From Anaerolineales bacterium (GTDB taxonomy: Bacteria > Chloroflexota > Anaerolineae > Anaerolineales > Villigracilaceae): a stretch of 44,642 bases of DNA. Where the stretch lies: the NCBI GenBank assembly GCA_024710905.1, contig JANJTV010000050.1, positions 1 to 44,642 of the forward strand, read 5' to 3'. Below the pieces are notes generated by a model. It saw only the letters and a list, made by a program, of their open reading frames with translations. It did no database searches and was not told where the DNA came from. This document shows positions 34,017 to 41,298 of this stretch, in pieces. The translations under genes and the position numbers were made by a program. How positions within the stretch are numbered: position 1 is the first letter of the stretch; each line of letters starts with the position of its first letter.

Positions 34017-34997
34017 CTACTTCGTCAATTCCACCACGAACATATCCAACGCGGAGTCCAATGGCATGCCGCCGGTTTTGGCGGCTTCGTCCATGCTGAG
34101 CAGACGCCTGTAGATCAATTCCAGCGTCTCCATCTGGAATTTGCGCGCCTGGCCCCAGGCTTTTTCGGCCACAAACGGGTGCCCGCCAATGGCCTGCGCA
34201 GCTTCGGTTAATTGTCCCCCGTCATCCATCACATCCCGCGCCAGGATCAAGAGCCGGAACTGGCGTATGACCATCGGGAAGATCTCGAAGGCATCCTGGC
34301 TTTCCAGCATCTGGGCCAGCAGCTTTTGCGTCTTGCGGCCATTGCGTTCTGAAAGAGCATCCACAAAGTCAAAAATACTGGCTTCGGCAGTCACAATCGA
34401 GACCGCTTCAACATCTTCCAGGCCAATGGCATGTGCAAAGTTGACGTAGGTCAGCAGCTTGGTGATTTCCTGCGCGGCCTGGCGGGTGTTTTCACCGGTC
34501 ATTTCGGCCAGGCGGGCGGCGGCGGCGGATTCAATGCTGCCGCCCTGCCGTTTGGCTTCGGCGGCGATCCAGCCGGGCATTTCCTTCGGGCGAGGCAGGA
34601 AGAAACTCTCGGTTTTGGCTTTTTCGCCCGCCTTGCCCGCCCATTTCACCAGCCAGTGGGTGGGGATGTCTTTTTCTTTCAGGTCGTCAATTTCGAGCAC
34701 CACCACCAGCGTGCTGGGTGGTACGCTATCGAGGAAGGCCGCAAAGCGTTTGTGCCCCTCCAGCCCGGTGAATTTCTTCGAGGCATTCTCCAAGAGCACC
34801 AGCCGCTGCGCAGCCAGGAAGGGCATGGAGCCAACTGCCGTGGCCAGGTCATTCTCGCTGGCAGTGCGCGCATCCAACCGGGAGGTGTTCATATCCGCTG
34901 CAGTCGGGTCGCTAAAAATGGAAGCAAACTTCACCGCCCGTTTCTGGATGGCGTATTCGTCGTTGCCGAGCAGTATGTAAAGATGCGCCTGGCTCAT
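34017..34997 (-). CDS. holA: DNA polymerase III subunit delta
   Basis: This 326-residue protein is a clamp-loader delta subunit. It has N-terminal LYILLGNDEYAIQKRA, the RLVLLENASKK strand (RLV motif), an AAA+-like helical middle (LAEMTGENTRQAAQEITKLLTY) and the C-terminal collar domain (IFPMVIRQFRLLILARDVMDD ... ALDMFVVEL). Delta opens the beta sliding clamp without hydrolysing ATP, so Walker motifs are rightly absent. Its ATG overlaps the stop of the DUF6391 gene (ATGA), so it is translated by coupling. Confidence 0.93.
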   Translation of the reverse strand: MSQAHLYILLGNDEYAIQKRAVKFASIFSDPTAADMNTSRLDARTASENDLATAVGSMPFLAAQRLVLLENASKKFTGLEGHKRFAAFLDSVPPSTLVVVLEIDDLKEKDIPTHWLVKWAGKAGEKAKTESFFLPRPKEMPGWIAAEAKRQGGSIESAAAARLAEMTGENTRQAAQEITKLLTYVNFAHAIGLEDVEAVSIVTAEASIFDFVDALSERNGRKTQKLLAQMLESQDAFEIFPMVIRQFRLLILARDVMDDGGQLTEAAQAIGGHPFVAEKAWGQARKFQMETLELIYRRLLSMDEAAKTGGMPLDSALDMFVVELTK

Positions 34998-35494
34998 TCG
35001 TCGTCGTGGGTAATCACCCGGTGCAAGGTGGCAGAAATGCGCTGGACGTCCACAATGCGGGTCTGGCCCGGGTTGGGCTCGGTAGTCACTCGTTTTTGCA
35101 GGGCAGGCCCCAGGGGTTGCCCGATCAGGAATCCCAGCGCCGAGAGCAGCACAAGCAGCGGGAAGCGTTCCAGGCGTTCGCGGCTGTTGCGTGTGCCGAC
35201 CATCCCCAGCAGGGCCAGGAACCCGGCCAGCGCACCATAGACGAGATAATTGGTGCCGCAGCCGGGATGGATTGCCAGGTGGCGTTCGCCGTTTTGCAGG
35301 CGGCTGAGCGCCTCGCTGGCAGCCTCGCGGACGTGCTCGGTGGGCAGGTTGCCTACAATAAAAAAGCCGGTCGGGTTGGAATGCCCGGCAATGGAACGGT
35401 TCGGGAAGCGCGCGCCGAGGATGTGAATGGTGGCATGTTCGAGGGCGTGATTACGGCGGGTCGGCAGGATGTAAGGCGCATTAAGCAGGCTCAT
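34994..35494 (-). CDS. DUF6391-like membrane protein
   Basis: This 166-residue protein starts with the conserved RRNHALEHATIHIL block. A domain with GHSNPTGFFIVGNL and IHPGCGTNYLVYG follows, then two membrane helices (about 85-105 and 115-135). The family is known in Cyanobacteria and Chloroflexota, without a defined function. ATG 35494 has GGAG 6 nt upstream. The in-frame ATG at 35506 is 8 nt below a TACAAT (plus 35515-35520) and could instead be a leaderless start. The two options differ by four residues. It is coupled by ATGA to holA, an odd partner for a membrane protein. Confidence 0.82.
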   Translation of the reverse strand: MSLLNAPYILPTRRNHALEHATIHILGARFPNRSIAGHSNPTGFFIVGNLPTEHVREAASEALSRLQNGERHLAIHPGCGTNYLVYGALAGFLALLGMVGTRNSRERLERFPLLVLLSALGFLIGQPLGPALQKRVTTEPNPGQTRIVDVQRISATLHRVITHDDE

Positions 35495-35531
35495 TGGGTT
35501 CTCCATCTGGCTTTATTGTAATGGAAAAACA

Positions 35532-35551
35532 AAACCGCCTGGCGACGGTTT
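35532..35551 (-). terminator. Intrinsic terminator of the PucC-transporter / regulator operon
   Basis: AAACCG (35532-35537) and CGGTTT (35546-35551) pair across 8 nt. On the minus strand the hairpin is followed by TGTTTTTCC. It directly precedes the DUF6391 promoter. Confidence 0.7.
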
Positions 35552-35559
35552 GTGGATGG

Positions 35560-36186
35560 TTATAGCCCTCTTGTGTCTTCAAACATCTGGTAGGTTTCGA
35601 GCAGGTTGATCAGGATTTGGTCGGTAAAGTTATGCAGTTTGTTAAGCATGCTGCCCCAGGCCATGCCCGGCGGGACCCGCGACTGGTCGTAAGCATTCAC
35701 CAGCGACTCCAGCAGGGTGTTGCGGAAGAACAGGAAGGCGCGGGTCGCATCCACGGCGTTCAGGCCGTAACGCCTGGCGCGGGAGGCATACTCATAGCCG
35801 ATGGCATAGGCCTCGGTACGGGAGTCAACTTCCTCGGTAGCCAGGTAGCTCATCATCCCCCGCACCAGCATCATGCCACTCTGGCGGTACTGGTCGCGGG
35901 CCTGGGCATCCAGTTTCTGGTACCAGGTTTCCTGCTCCAGGCGGCCATCGGCAATCTGCATACGCATCTGCCCGACTGCGCTTTGCAGGGCACTGGAAGG
36001 TTCCATCATGGGCTGCGAGCGGGCAGTTTTAAGCCACAATTCGATCTCATCGCGCCGGTAGCGGCGATGTCCACCCGAAGTGCGATGCACAGGGATGGTG
36101 GCCTTGTCTGACCACAACCGCACGGTGCTGGTATGTACGCCAAGTAATTCTGCCGCTTCACTGAGGGAAAGCCATTCTTTGGGCAC
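35560..36186 (-). CDS. Helix-turn-helix (MerR/excisionase-type) regulator with C-terminal sensory helical domain
   Basis: This 208-residue protein has an N-terminal MerR-like HTH_17 domain (WLSLSEAAELLGVHTSTVRLWSDK..IPVHRTSGGHRRY, about 5-45). A C-terminal all-helical domain (about 90-205; RGMMSYLATEE, YEYASRARRYGLNAVDATRAFLFFRNTLLESL) resembles RsbR/RsbT-type sensor helices. It is the second gene after the PucC-family transporter, 10 nt apart, so it probably reports on the same substrate and may bind the palindrome at 37512-37524. The ligand is unknown. Confidence 0.85.
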   Translation of the reverse strand: MPKEWLSLSEAAELLGVHTSTVRLWSDKATIPVHRTSGGHRRYRRDEIELWLKTARSQPMMEPSSALQSAVGQMRMQIADGRLEQETWYQKLDAQARDQYRQSGMMLVRGMMSYLATEEVDSRTEAYAIGYEYASRARRYGLNAVDATRAFLFFRNTLLESLVNAYDQSRVPPGMAWGSMLNKLHNFTDQILINLLETYQMFEDTRGL

Positions 36187-36196
36187 GTAGCAATCC

Positions 36197-37492
36197 TTAA
36201 TCTGTCATGGCCGCGCGTTCGGCTAGGCCGGGCGTTTTGACCTGCGTGAAAAACGCGGAGGGATTAATACGGGTGAGCATGATGACTGCTGCCACTAGCA
36301 TGAGAGACTGCAAAATAAACACAATCGTATAGCCCAGCAAGGCATCCCCACTGAATTGATTGACAATATCACGCACAACGCCTGCCGTCAGGGTGCCGAT
36401 CAGGCGTGAGAGCGCATTTGAGACGCCCCAGGCCCCAATAAACAGGCCCACATAGCCTGGCAGGGTCAGGTCGAACATCAGCGCCAGGTTGGCAACCGTC
36501 GAAAGCCCGGTGCCTATCCCCAGCAATACCACGCCGGTATAAAAGAGGGCTGTGCCACCCACAATACTACTGATGACAATGGCAATAAAACCAGCCAGTG
36601 CGCCCAGGTTACCTGCCTGCGCCACCCAGCGGCGCGGCGCGCGGCGCTCCAGGGCTCCGGCTACCAAAATCGCCACCAGCACACTCACCCCCCAGATGGA
36701 GGTAATCCGTGTGGTCTGCTGGACGGTCATACCAAACGCTTCAGCGGCATAAGGCTCCAGCAGGACGTCCTGTCCGAGAATGGCTGCCAGTAGCAGCATG
36801 AGATAGAAAAAGAATAACGTCACCTGGCGGCTTTTCAGGATGACGGAAGCCATCTCACGAAAGGTGTAATTCTCAGCCTCGGCTTTCGTTTCAGTGTGAC
36901 GGGGTTCCAGCCAGAGCAGGCCGAGCACACCCAGCACCAACGCTGCGATGGCGACCTCCGTAAAGGCCAGTTGCAGCACCTCAGGGCTGTAAGGTTCCAC
37001 CAGGCGGCTGATGGCGATGGCAGTAAAAATGATGCTGACAATCATCATGAACCACATCACGGCAATGGTCTTGCCACGACCATTTTCGCCAGAGAGTTCA
37101 GAAGCCAGGGAAAGATACGAAACGCTGGAAAGGTTATAACCCATACCCCAGGCCCCGAACGCCAGCGCAGCTGCCAGCAGGCCCACGCCAGGGTTTTCAG
37201 ACATCAGGAAGGCGACCTGCGGTGAAACAAAGACTCCCAATACACACAAGAGCAATCCGGCAAAAATATACGGCGTGCGGCGAAACCCGAAAACCGGATG
37301 GCGGTCTGAGTAAGAACCAATCGCGACCTGCAAGGGGGCAAAGAGGTAGGGCACCGAGGCAAGAATAGCTACCAGCGCAGCCGAAATCTCCAGTTCCTTA
37401 ATCATCACGCGGTTGAGCGTGCTGTTGATCGGGACGAGCGTCATGGCGACGGCCACATGCACCAGGCCGAGTTGGATACGTTGACGAATCAT
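36197..37492 (-). CDS. MFS transporter of the PucC / bacteriochlorophyll-delivery (BCD) family
   Basis: This 431-residue protein has 12 membrane helices and the PucC-type signatures: LGLVHVAVAMTLVPINSTLNRVMIKEL, LVAILASVPYLFAPLQVAIGSYSDRHPVFGFRRTPYIF and GYNLSSVSYLSLASELSGENGRGKTIAVMWF. In phototrophs PucC/LhaA proteins handle bacteriochlorophyll and help assemble light-harvesting complexes. Relatives also occur in non-phototrophic bacteria with unknown substrates. It carries its own promoter (37526-37553) with a dyad at the start point, and is followed by a DNA-binding regulator. Its nearest tetrapyrrole-linked neighbour is chlD, 28 kb away. No photosynthesis gene is here. Confidence 0.85.
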   Translation of the reverse strand: MIRQRIQLGLVHVAVAMTLVPINSTLNRVMIKELEISAALVAILASVPYLFAPLQVAIGSYSDRHPVFGFRRTPYIFAGLLLCVLGVFVSPQVAFLMSENPGVGLLAAALAFGAWGMGYNLSSVSYLSLASELSGENGRGKTIAVMWFMMIVSIIFTAIAISRLVEPYSPEVLQLAFTEVAIAALVLGVLGLLWLEPRHTETKAEAENYTFREMASVILKSRQVTLFFFYLMLLLAAILGQDVLLEPYAAEAFGMTVQQTTRITSIWGVSVLVAILVAGALERRAPRRWVAQAGNLGALAGFIAIVISSIVGGTALFYTGVVLLGIGTGLSTVANLALMFDLTLPGYVGLFIGAWGVSNALSRLIGTLTAGVVRDIVNQFSGDALLGYTIVFILQSLMLVAAVIMLTRINPSAFFTQVKTPGLAERAAMTD

Positions 37493-37511
37493 TTAAAGAT
37501 AGTCCTTTTTT

Positions 37512-37524
37512 TGGGAAGTTCCCA
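37512..37524. promoter_or_regulatory. Perfect dyad at the PucC-transporter start point (candidate operator)
   Basis: TGGGAAGTTCCCA is a perfect 6-bp dyad around one base, lying just downstream of the -10 box at 37526-37531 and so covering the start point. It is the natural place for a repressor, possibly the operon's own HTH protein. Confidence 0.4.
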
Positions 37525-37525
37525 G

Positions 37526-37553
37526 ATTTTACGGGACAATCTTACCAAGTCAA
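37526..37553 (-). promoter_or_regulatory. Promoter of the PucC-transporter operon
   Basis: On the minus strand there is a -35 TTGACT (plus 37548-37553), a 16-bp spacer and a -10 TAAAAT (plus 37526-37531). It leaves a leader of about 27 nt with AAGGA before ATG 37492. Confidence 0.6.
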
Positions 37554-37599
37554 CATAAGTTTAGGTAGTTTTTAGTAAGAAACGGTGAGATTTAACCAA

Positions 37600-37638
37600 G
37601 GAGCCAGCAGTGAGACACCCCTGCTCCCTGCTGGCTCC
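37600..37638. repeat. Large perfect inverted repeat downstream of the SARP gene
   Basis: GGAGCCAGCAG (37600-37610) and CTGCTGGCTCC (37628-37638) form an 11-bp perfect stem with a 17-nt loop. No T run of use follows on either strand, so it is not a standard terminator. It could still be the 3' end structure of the SARP mRNA. Confidence 0.6.
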
Positions 37639-37641
37639 CTT

Positions 37642-37728
37642 ACACGGTTCCCCTGCTCGCGGCCGTGTCCGAATGGCTGATTGATACGCAAGATTGTAGT
37701 ACACGGCCGTTGCCAAATTGTTGCCAAA
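37642..37728. repeat. Overlapping inverted repeats and an 11-bp direct repeat
   Basis: ACACGG (37642-37647) can pair with CCGTGT (37663-37668). The same CCGTGT, as GGCCGTGT (37661-37668), also pairs with ACACGGCC (37701-37708), so two hairpins exclude each other. Two copies of TTGCCAAA (37710-37717 and 37721-37728) follow with a period of 11 bp, one helix turn, as in regulator-binding sites. Confidence 0.5.
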
Positions 37729-37747
37729 AACCAACTTTCTGTATACT
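37718..37747 (+). promoter_or_regulatory. Possible antisense promoter at the 3' end of the SARP gene
   Basis: TTGTTG (37718-37723), an 18-bp spacer and TATACT (37742-37747) point into the 3' end of the convergent SARP gene. There is no plus-strand gene ahead, so transcription would be antisense. The match may be chance. Confidence 0.25.
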
Positions 37748-37751
37748 TTCC

Positions 37752-40700
37752 CTAGGTACGAATCCGGCCCTCACCCAACAGGTCTTGAGAAAAGTACTCG
37801 AGGGAGACTTCCAGCTCTTTAGCCTCGCTAAGCGAGTTCCTCAGCACCTCCAGCCAGATGTGGATGCTGCGTTCAGTTTCACCGGCATCCTGGCCCAGGC
37901 GGCGCTGGCATTGCAGTTGCAGGCTCAGGCTGCGCAGGCTCGGCCAGATTGCGCTGGCCTGCTGGAAACTGGTCACCAATGGCGCAATGGCTTCGAGGGC
38001 GGCTCGGTAAGCCCCCTTTCTGTAAACCAATTCAGCCCGTAGCCGTGCGACAATCAAAGAATCGGGCACGTTATACAACACACGCAACATACCGGCCAGG
38101 CTACTGGCATGGCTGTCAAATGACTCAAAATCCTGCCTGTGCAAATGGTCACGCAGGTATGCCAGGTCGGCAAATACCTTGAAGGCAAGCAATTGGGTTT
38201 GCTGGCAAATCTCACGCGCCTGTTCGATCATGCCGCTCCCGCCGGGACGGTCCAAATAGGTAAGTGTTGACCCCAATTGCGACAGGGCATTAATAGCCAC
38301 GAAACTATCCCCGGCAATGGCAAAGGCCTGCTGGTAATGCTGAACGGCGGCCGGCATATCATGCAGGCAGAAATAAATATCCCCGATTAATTTATTCCCG
38401 GCGGCAATGATTTCACTGTGATGCCCACCCTGCCCCGTCTCTATGGCCTTACGGGCATGCTGCCAAGCATTACCCAGCTCACCCAACTCAAGAACGTTCG
38501 CCGCTGTATAAATTTGCAAGTAGCCCAGCATGCGGCTGGTCTGCATATGTTTGATTAAATTCAAGCCAGCCCGGCCAGCCTGTGCCCCTTCCTTGAACCT
38601 TCCCACCAGGAAGTGAATCAGGGACATCACCGCATAAGAAGATGCCGCCCCAAACGACGAGTTGATGTTCATGTGATCCTGCATCGACAGGACAGCATAC
38701 TCCATGGCTCGATGCGGATGTCCCATAAACGCATAGGTGATTGCCATCTGGTAATTCAGCCCACCGCGCATTTCCAGTTCAGCCAGATTGTTAGTCTGAA
38801 TGACCAAGGACAAGCCGCGCCTGAACCATTCTTGTGAAGCAAGGAAATTGCCACTCATGTATTCCATCAGGCCGCGGTCTTGCAAGGCACGCAGCATTTC
38901 GGGTTTATTGTTGGCCCGCTCCAGATAGGGAAAGGCCTGTTCGATATAGGAAATGCCCTGCTGGAATTTATTCTCTGCAAAGGCAACATTGCCCATCCCC
39001 GTCAGCGCGGTACCGATTAATAAATCGGAACCACGCTCCCGGCCAACCCGCATCACACCCTGATTAATCCGCATCAGGCTACGCACATCATCCAATTCAA
39101 ATCCAATCTTGTTCCAAATCCTGTACAGCGCATGGACTTCATCATCCTGGATGCGCCCAGCGCGAGGAATCAGTTGGGCAGCATGTTCACAGGCGTCCTG
39201 CGCCTCACGAATGGAATGTAACCTGTAGGCATGCCCGGCAGCCAGTGTCCAAAAATGAAAGGCCTTTTCAAAAAGACCCGCCTTCTCGTAAAAACTGGCA
39301 ATCAATGCCGCCTGCACCTCCACCCATGAAGCATGTTCCTGCTCGAGGGCTTCGGCCATTTTACGATGCAGCAAACGGTTGGTGGCAGGCGGGAGATTGG
39401 CCAGCAGCAATTCGCGAATCTTCTCCTGCATAAAGTCATATTCGCCATCTGTTTCTACACTGCGGGCAATGAAGCGGGCATTCTCCAGCGTGGTCAGGGC
39501 GCCAGCCACCGTTGCCGGATTCATGGAAAGCGCCCGCTCCAATACTGAGACTTCAAAGTGACTGCCGCGAATAGCCGCCGCCTGCAGCACATCGCGGGAG
39601 TGGGGAGGAAGCATTTGCAAACGCGCATGCATCAATTGCTGGATGCCGCCCGTCAGGGGCACCCCGGCCAGCAAATCGGGAGAAACCTCGCCGTGTGACT
39701 CGAGCAATGGTTGCAGAATCTCCAAAACAAAGAACGGATTGCCGCCGCTGTCCCGCGTTACACGTTCAACAAACTCGTCCGGCACCGGCGCGTGCAATGC
39801 CAGTTGGGCCAGCTCACCCACTTCGGCCTGGCTTAGTTGATTCAGGCGGATTTGTACGAGTTGCTGGGGACGCATTTCCAGCAGCATGGTATTCAGGGCA
39901 GGGCTATCCGCCTCCAAGCGGGCTGCCAGCACAAAGAAATTCTCATTGGCACTGAACATATTGCAGCCAATCAGGTAAGCGGCCAGTTCCAGCGAGCTTT
40001 CATCGGCCCAGTGCGCATCATCCATAAAAATAAACAGGGGCTGGTCGCGAGCCATGATCACCAACATCCGGTGAATGGCTTCAAAGATGGCCGGACGGGC
40101 ATGTTCACCACGCACAGTAGTCCCGGTCAGATCTTTCCGATTCTGGCGAATCTCAGGCAAAACCACCGCCAGGGTAGCTGCCCAGTGTTTATCCAGCAGC
40201 AGCCATTCCACCGAAGTGAGCGAACGTCGCAACATTTCCAGCCAGGGTTGGAAAGGCAGGTTCGACTCAAACGGCCTGCAATGCGCCAGCAGTAAGCGCG
40301 GGCGGCCTGCCTGCTGGCGATAAAACTCCTGCACCAGGCGGGTCTTCCCTGCCCCGGCTTCGCCATAAATAATGACACTACCCGCACTGGCAAAACCCTT
40401 TTGCAACTGCTGCAAGGCCTGCTGGCGGCCAACAAACGGGCTGTGCAGGGTCGGACGGACCTCCCAGGCGGCGACTTTTTTTCTCGGGCGGCGGGTTTCA
40501 CTGTACAACAGTCCGCGCAGTTCCTCCAACTCATCAGGCAAATCCGAGGCCTGTTCACGCAGGTATATTTTTTCCAGCATTGAAAAATGCGCCCGGGCTT
40601 CCTGGCGCATGTCCAGTTTCAGGAATCCCTCAATCAGGCGGCGTTGGCGGGTCTCGTTCAAACGATCCACCTGGGCGCTCTGGCGCAGCAGTTGCAAGGC

Positions 40701-41258
40701 AGCATCGGGACTTTCGTGATGAACCGCATGCGCATACAACCGGTCCAGGCTGTGCAACAAAATCCCGCGCGAAATAATGGCCTGTTCATCACGCCAATGG
40801 GCCAGGGCCTCGGTTACCTCCATGATCCCGGTGGGCAGAAAGCCGGGCATACGGTAAAGGCGAATCAGTTCCACCATCTCTGTATACAAGCCAACAGGCA
40901 GTGGCGTTTCCGGCGGGATACGCCATGGATCTCCCCCGATTTTTTGGGATAAGGCCATAAACTGGAGGTAATCCACCTGCGCCTGGTTGAAATCCAACGA
41001 AACAGATTCCGGCTGACTCACGAGCAGGCTGGCTTCCGGCAAACTGGCCCTCAGCCGCGAGAGCGTTTCCCGTAACCCGGCCCTGGCACGTTCCAGGCTC
41101 TTGCGTTCCCAGAACAACTCCAGCAAGCTATCACGGCTGACTGCCATCCCGTTGGCCGCCAAGTATAACAATAAAGCCCGGTTGGCCTTGCGGGTAAGCC
41201 TGACCGGTGAACCGTTATAGAGAATCTCTGGTGTGCCGAAAAGTCGAATTTCAAACAT
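37752..41258 (-). CDS. SARP-family regulator: winged helix, BTAD, AAA ATPase and TPR array
   Basis: This 1168-residue cytoplasmic regulator starts with a winged-helix DNA-binding domain (about 1-95; VRLTRKANRALLLYLAANG...SRDSLLELFW) and a bacterial transcriptional-activator helical domain (about 100-250). An AAA/STAND ATPase follows, with Walker A GEAGAGKT (299-306) and Walker B LFIFMDDAHWAD (D413, D414). A long alpha-helical TPR array fills about 600-1150. Such proteins integrate a signal through ATP and TPRs and bind direct repeats at promoters. The target is unknown. Its ATG lies 13 nt after the recN terminator-like hairpin, with no Shine-Dalgarno and no room for a promoter between. Confidence 0.9.
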   Translation of the reverse strand: MFEIRLFGTPEILYNGSPVRLTRKANRALLLYLAANGMAVSRDSLLELFWERKSLERARAGLRETLSRLRASLPEASLLVSQPESVSLDFNQAQVDYLQFMALSQKIGGDPWRIPPETPLPVGLYTEMVELIRLYRMPGFLPTGIMEVTEALAHWRDEQAIISRGILLHSLDRLYAHAVHHESPDAALQLLRQSAQVDRLNETRQRRLIEGFLKLDMRQEARAHFSMLEKIYLREQASDLPDELEELRGLLYSETRRPRKKVAAWEVRPTLHSPFVGRQQALQQLQKGFASAGSVIIYGEAGAGKTRLVQEFYRQQAGRPRLLLAHCRPFESNLPFQPWLEMLRRSLTSVEWLLLDKHWAATLAVVLPEIRQNRKDLTGTTVRGEHARPAIFEAIHRMLVIMARDQPLFIFMDDAHWADESSLELAAYLIGCNMFSANENFFVLAARLEADSPALNTMLLEMRPQQLVQIRLNQLSQAEVGELAQLALHAPVPDEFVERVTRDSGGNPFFVLEILQPLLESHGEVSPDLLAGVPLTGGIQQLMHARLQMLPPHSRDVLQAAAIRGSHFEVSVLERALSMNPATVAGALTTLENARFIARSVETDGEYDFMQEKIRELLLANLPPATNRLLHRKMAEALEQEHASWVEVQAALIASFYEKAGLFEKAFHFWTLAAGHAYRLHSIREAQDACEHAAQLIPRAGRIQDDEVHALYRIWNKIGFELDDVRSLMRINQGVMRVGRERGSDLLIGTALTGMGNVAFAENKFQQGISYIEQAFPYLERANNKPEMLRALQDRGLMEYMSGNFLASQEWFRRGLSLVIQTNNLAELEMRGGLNYQMAITYAFMGHPHRAMEYAVLSMQDHMNINSSFGAASSYAVMSLIHFLVGRFKEGAQAGRAGLNLIKHMQTSRMLGYLQIYTAANVLELGELGNAWQHARKAIETGQGGHHSEIIAAGNKLIGDIYFCLHDMPAAVQHYQQAFAIAGDSFVAINALSQLGSTLTYLDRPGGSGMIEQAREICQQTQLLAFKVFADLAYLRDHLHRQDFESFDSHASSLAGMLRVLYNVPDSLIVARLRAELVYRKGAYRAALEAIAPLVTSFQQASAIWPSLRSLSLQLQCQRRLGQDAGETERSIHIWLEVLRNSLSEAKELEVSLEYFSQDLLGEGRIRT

Positions 41259-41271
41259 GGCGGGAGTAAAA

Positions 41272-41293
41272 CGCCGACCACTCCGGGTCGGCG
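41272..41293 (-). terminator. Terminator hairpin between recN and the SARP gene (possible attenuator)
   Basis: CGCCGACC (41272-41279) and GGTCGGCG (41286-41293) form an 8-bp perfect stem. On the minus strand it is followed by TTTTAC and, 13 nt after the stem, the SARP ATG. It ends recN transcripts and, by position, gates the SARP gene. Confidence 0.78.
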
Positions 41294-41298
41294 CATTT

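Noticed and set aside
37655-37712. tRNA-like stretch (GGCCGTGT...ACACGGCC stem, GTGTCCGAATGG resembling a tRNA-Ser 5' end)
   Set aside because: No T-arm GGTTCGA, no anticodon stem and too short between arms. It is treated as an inverted repeat.
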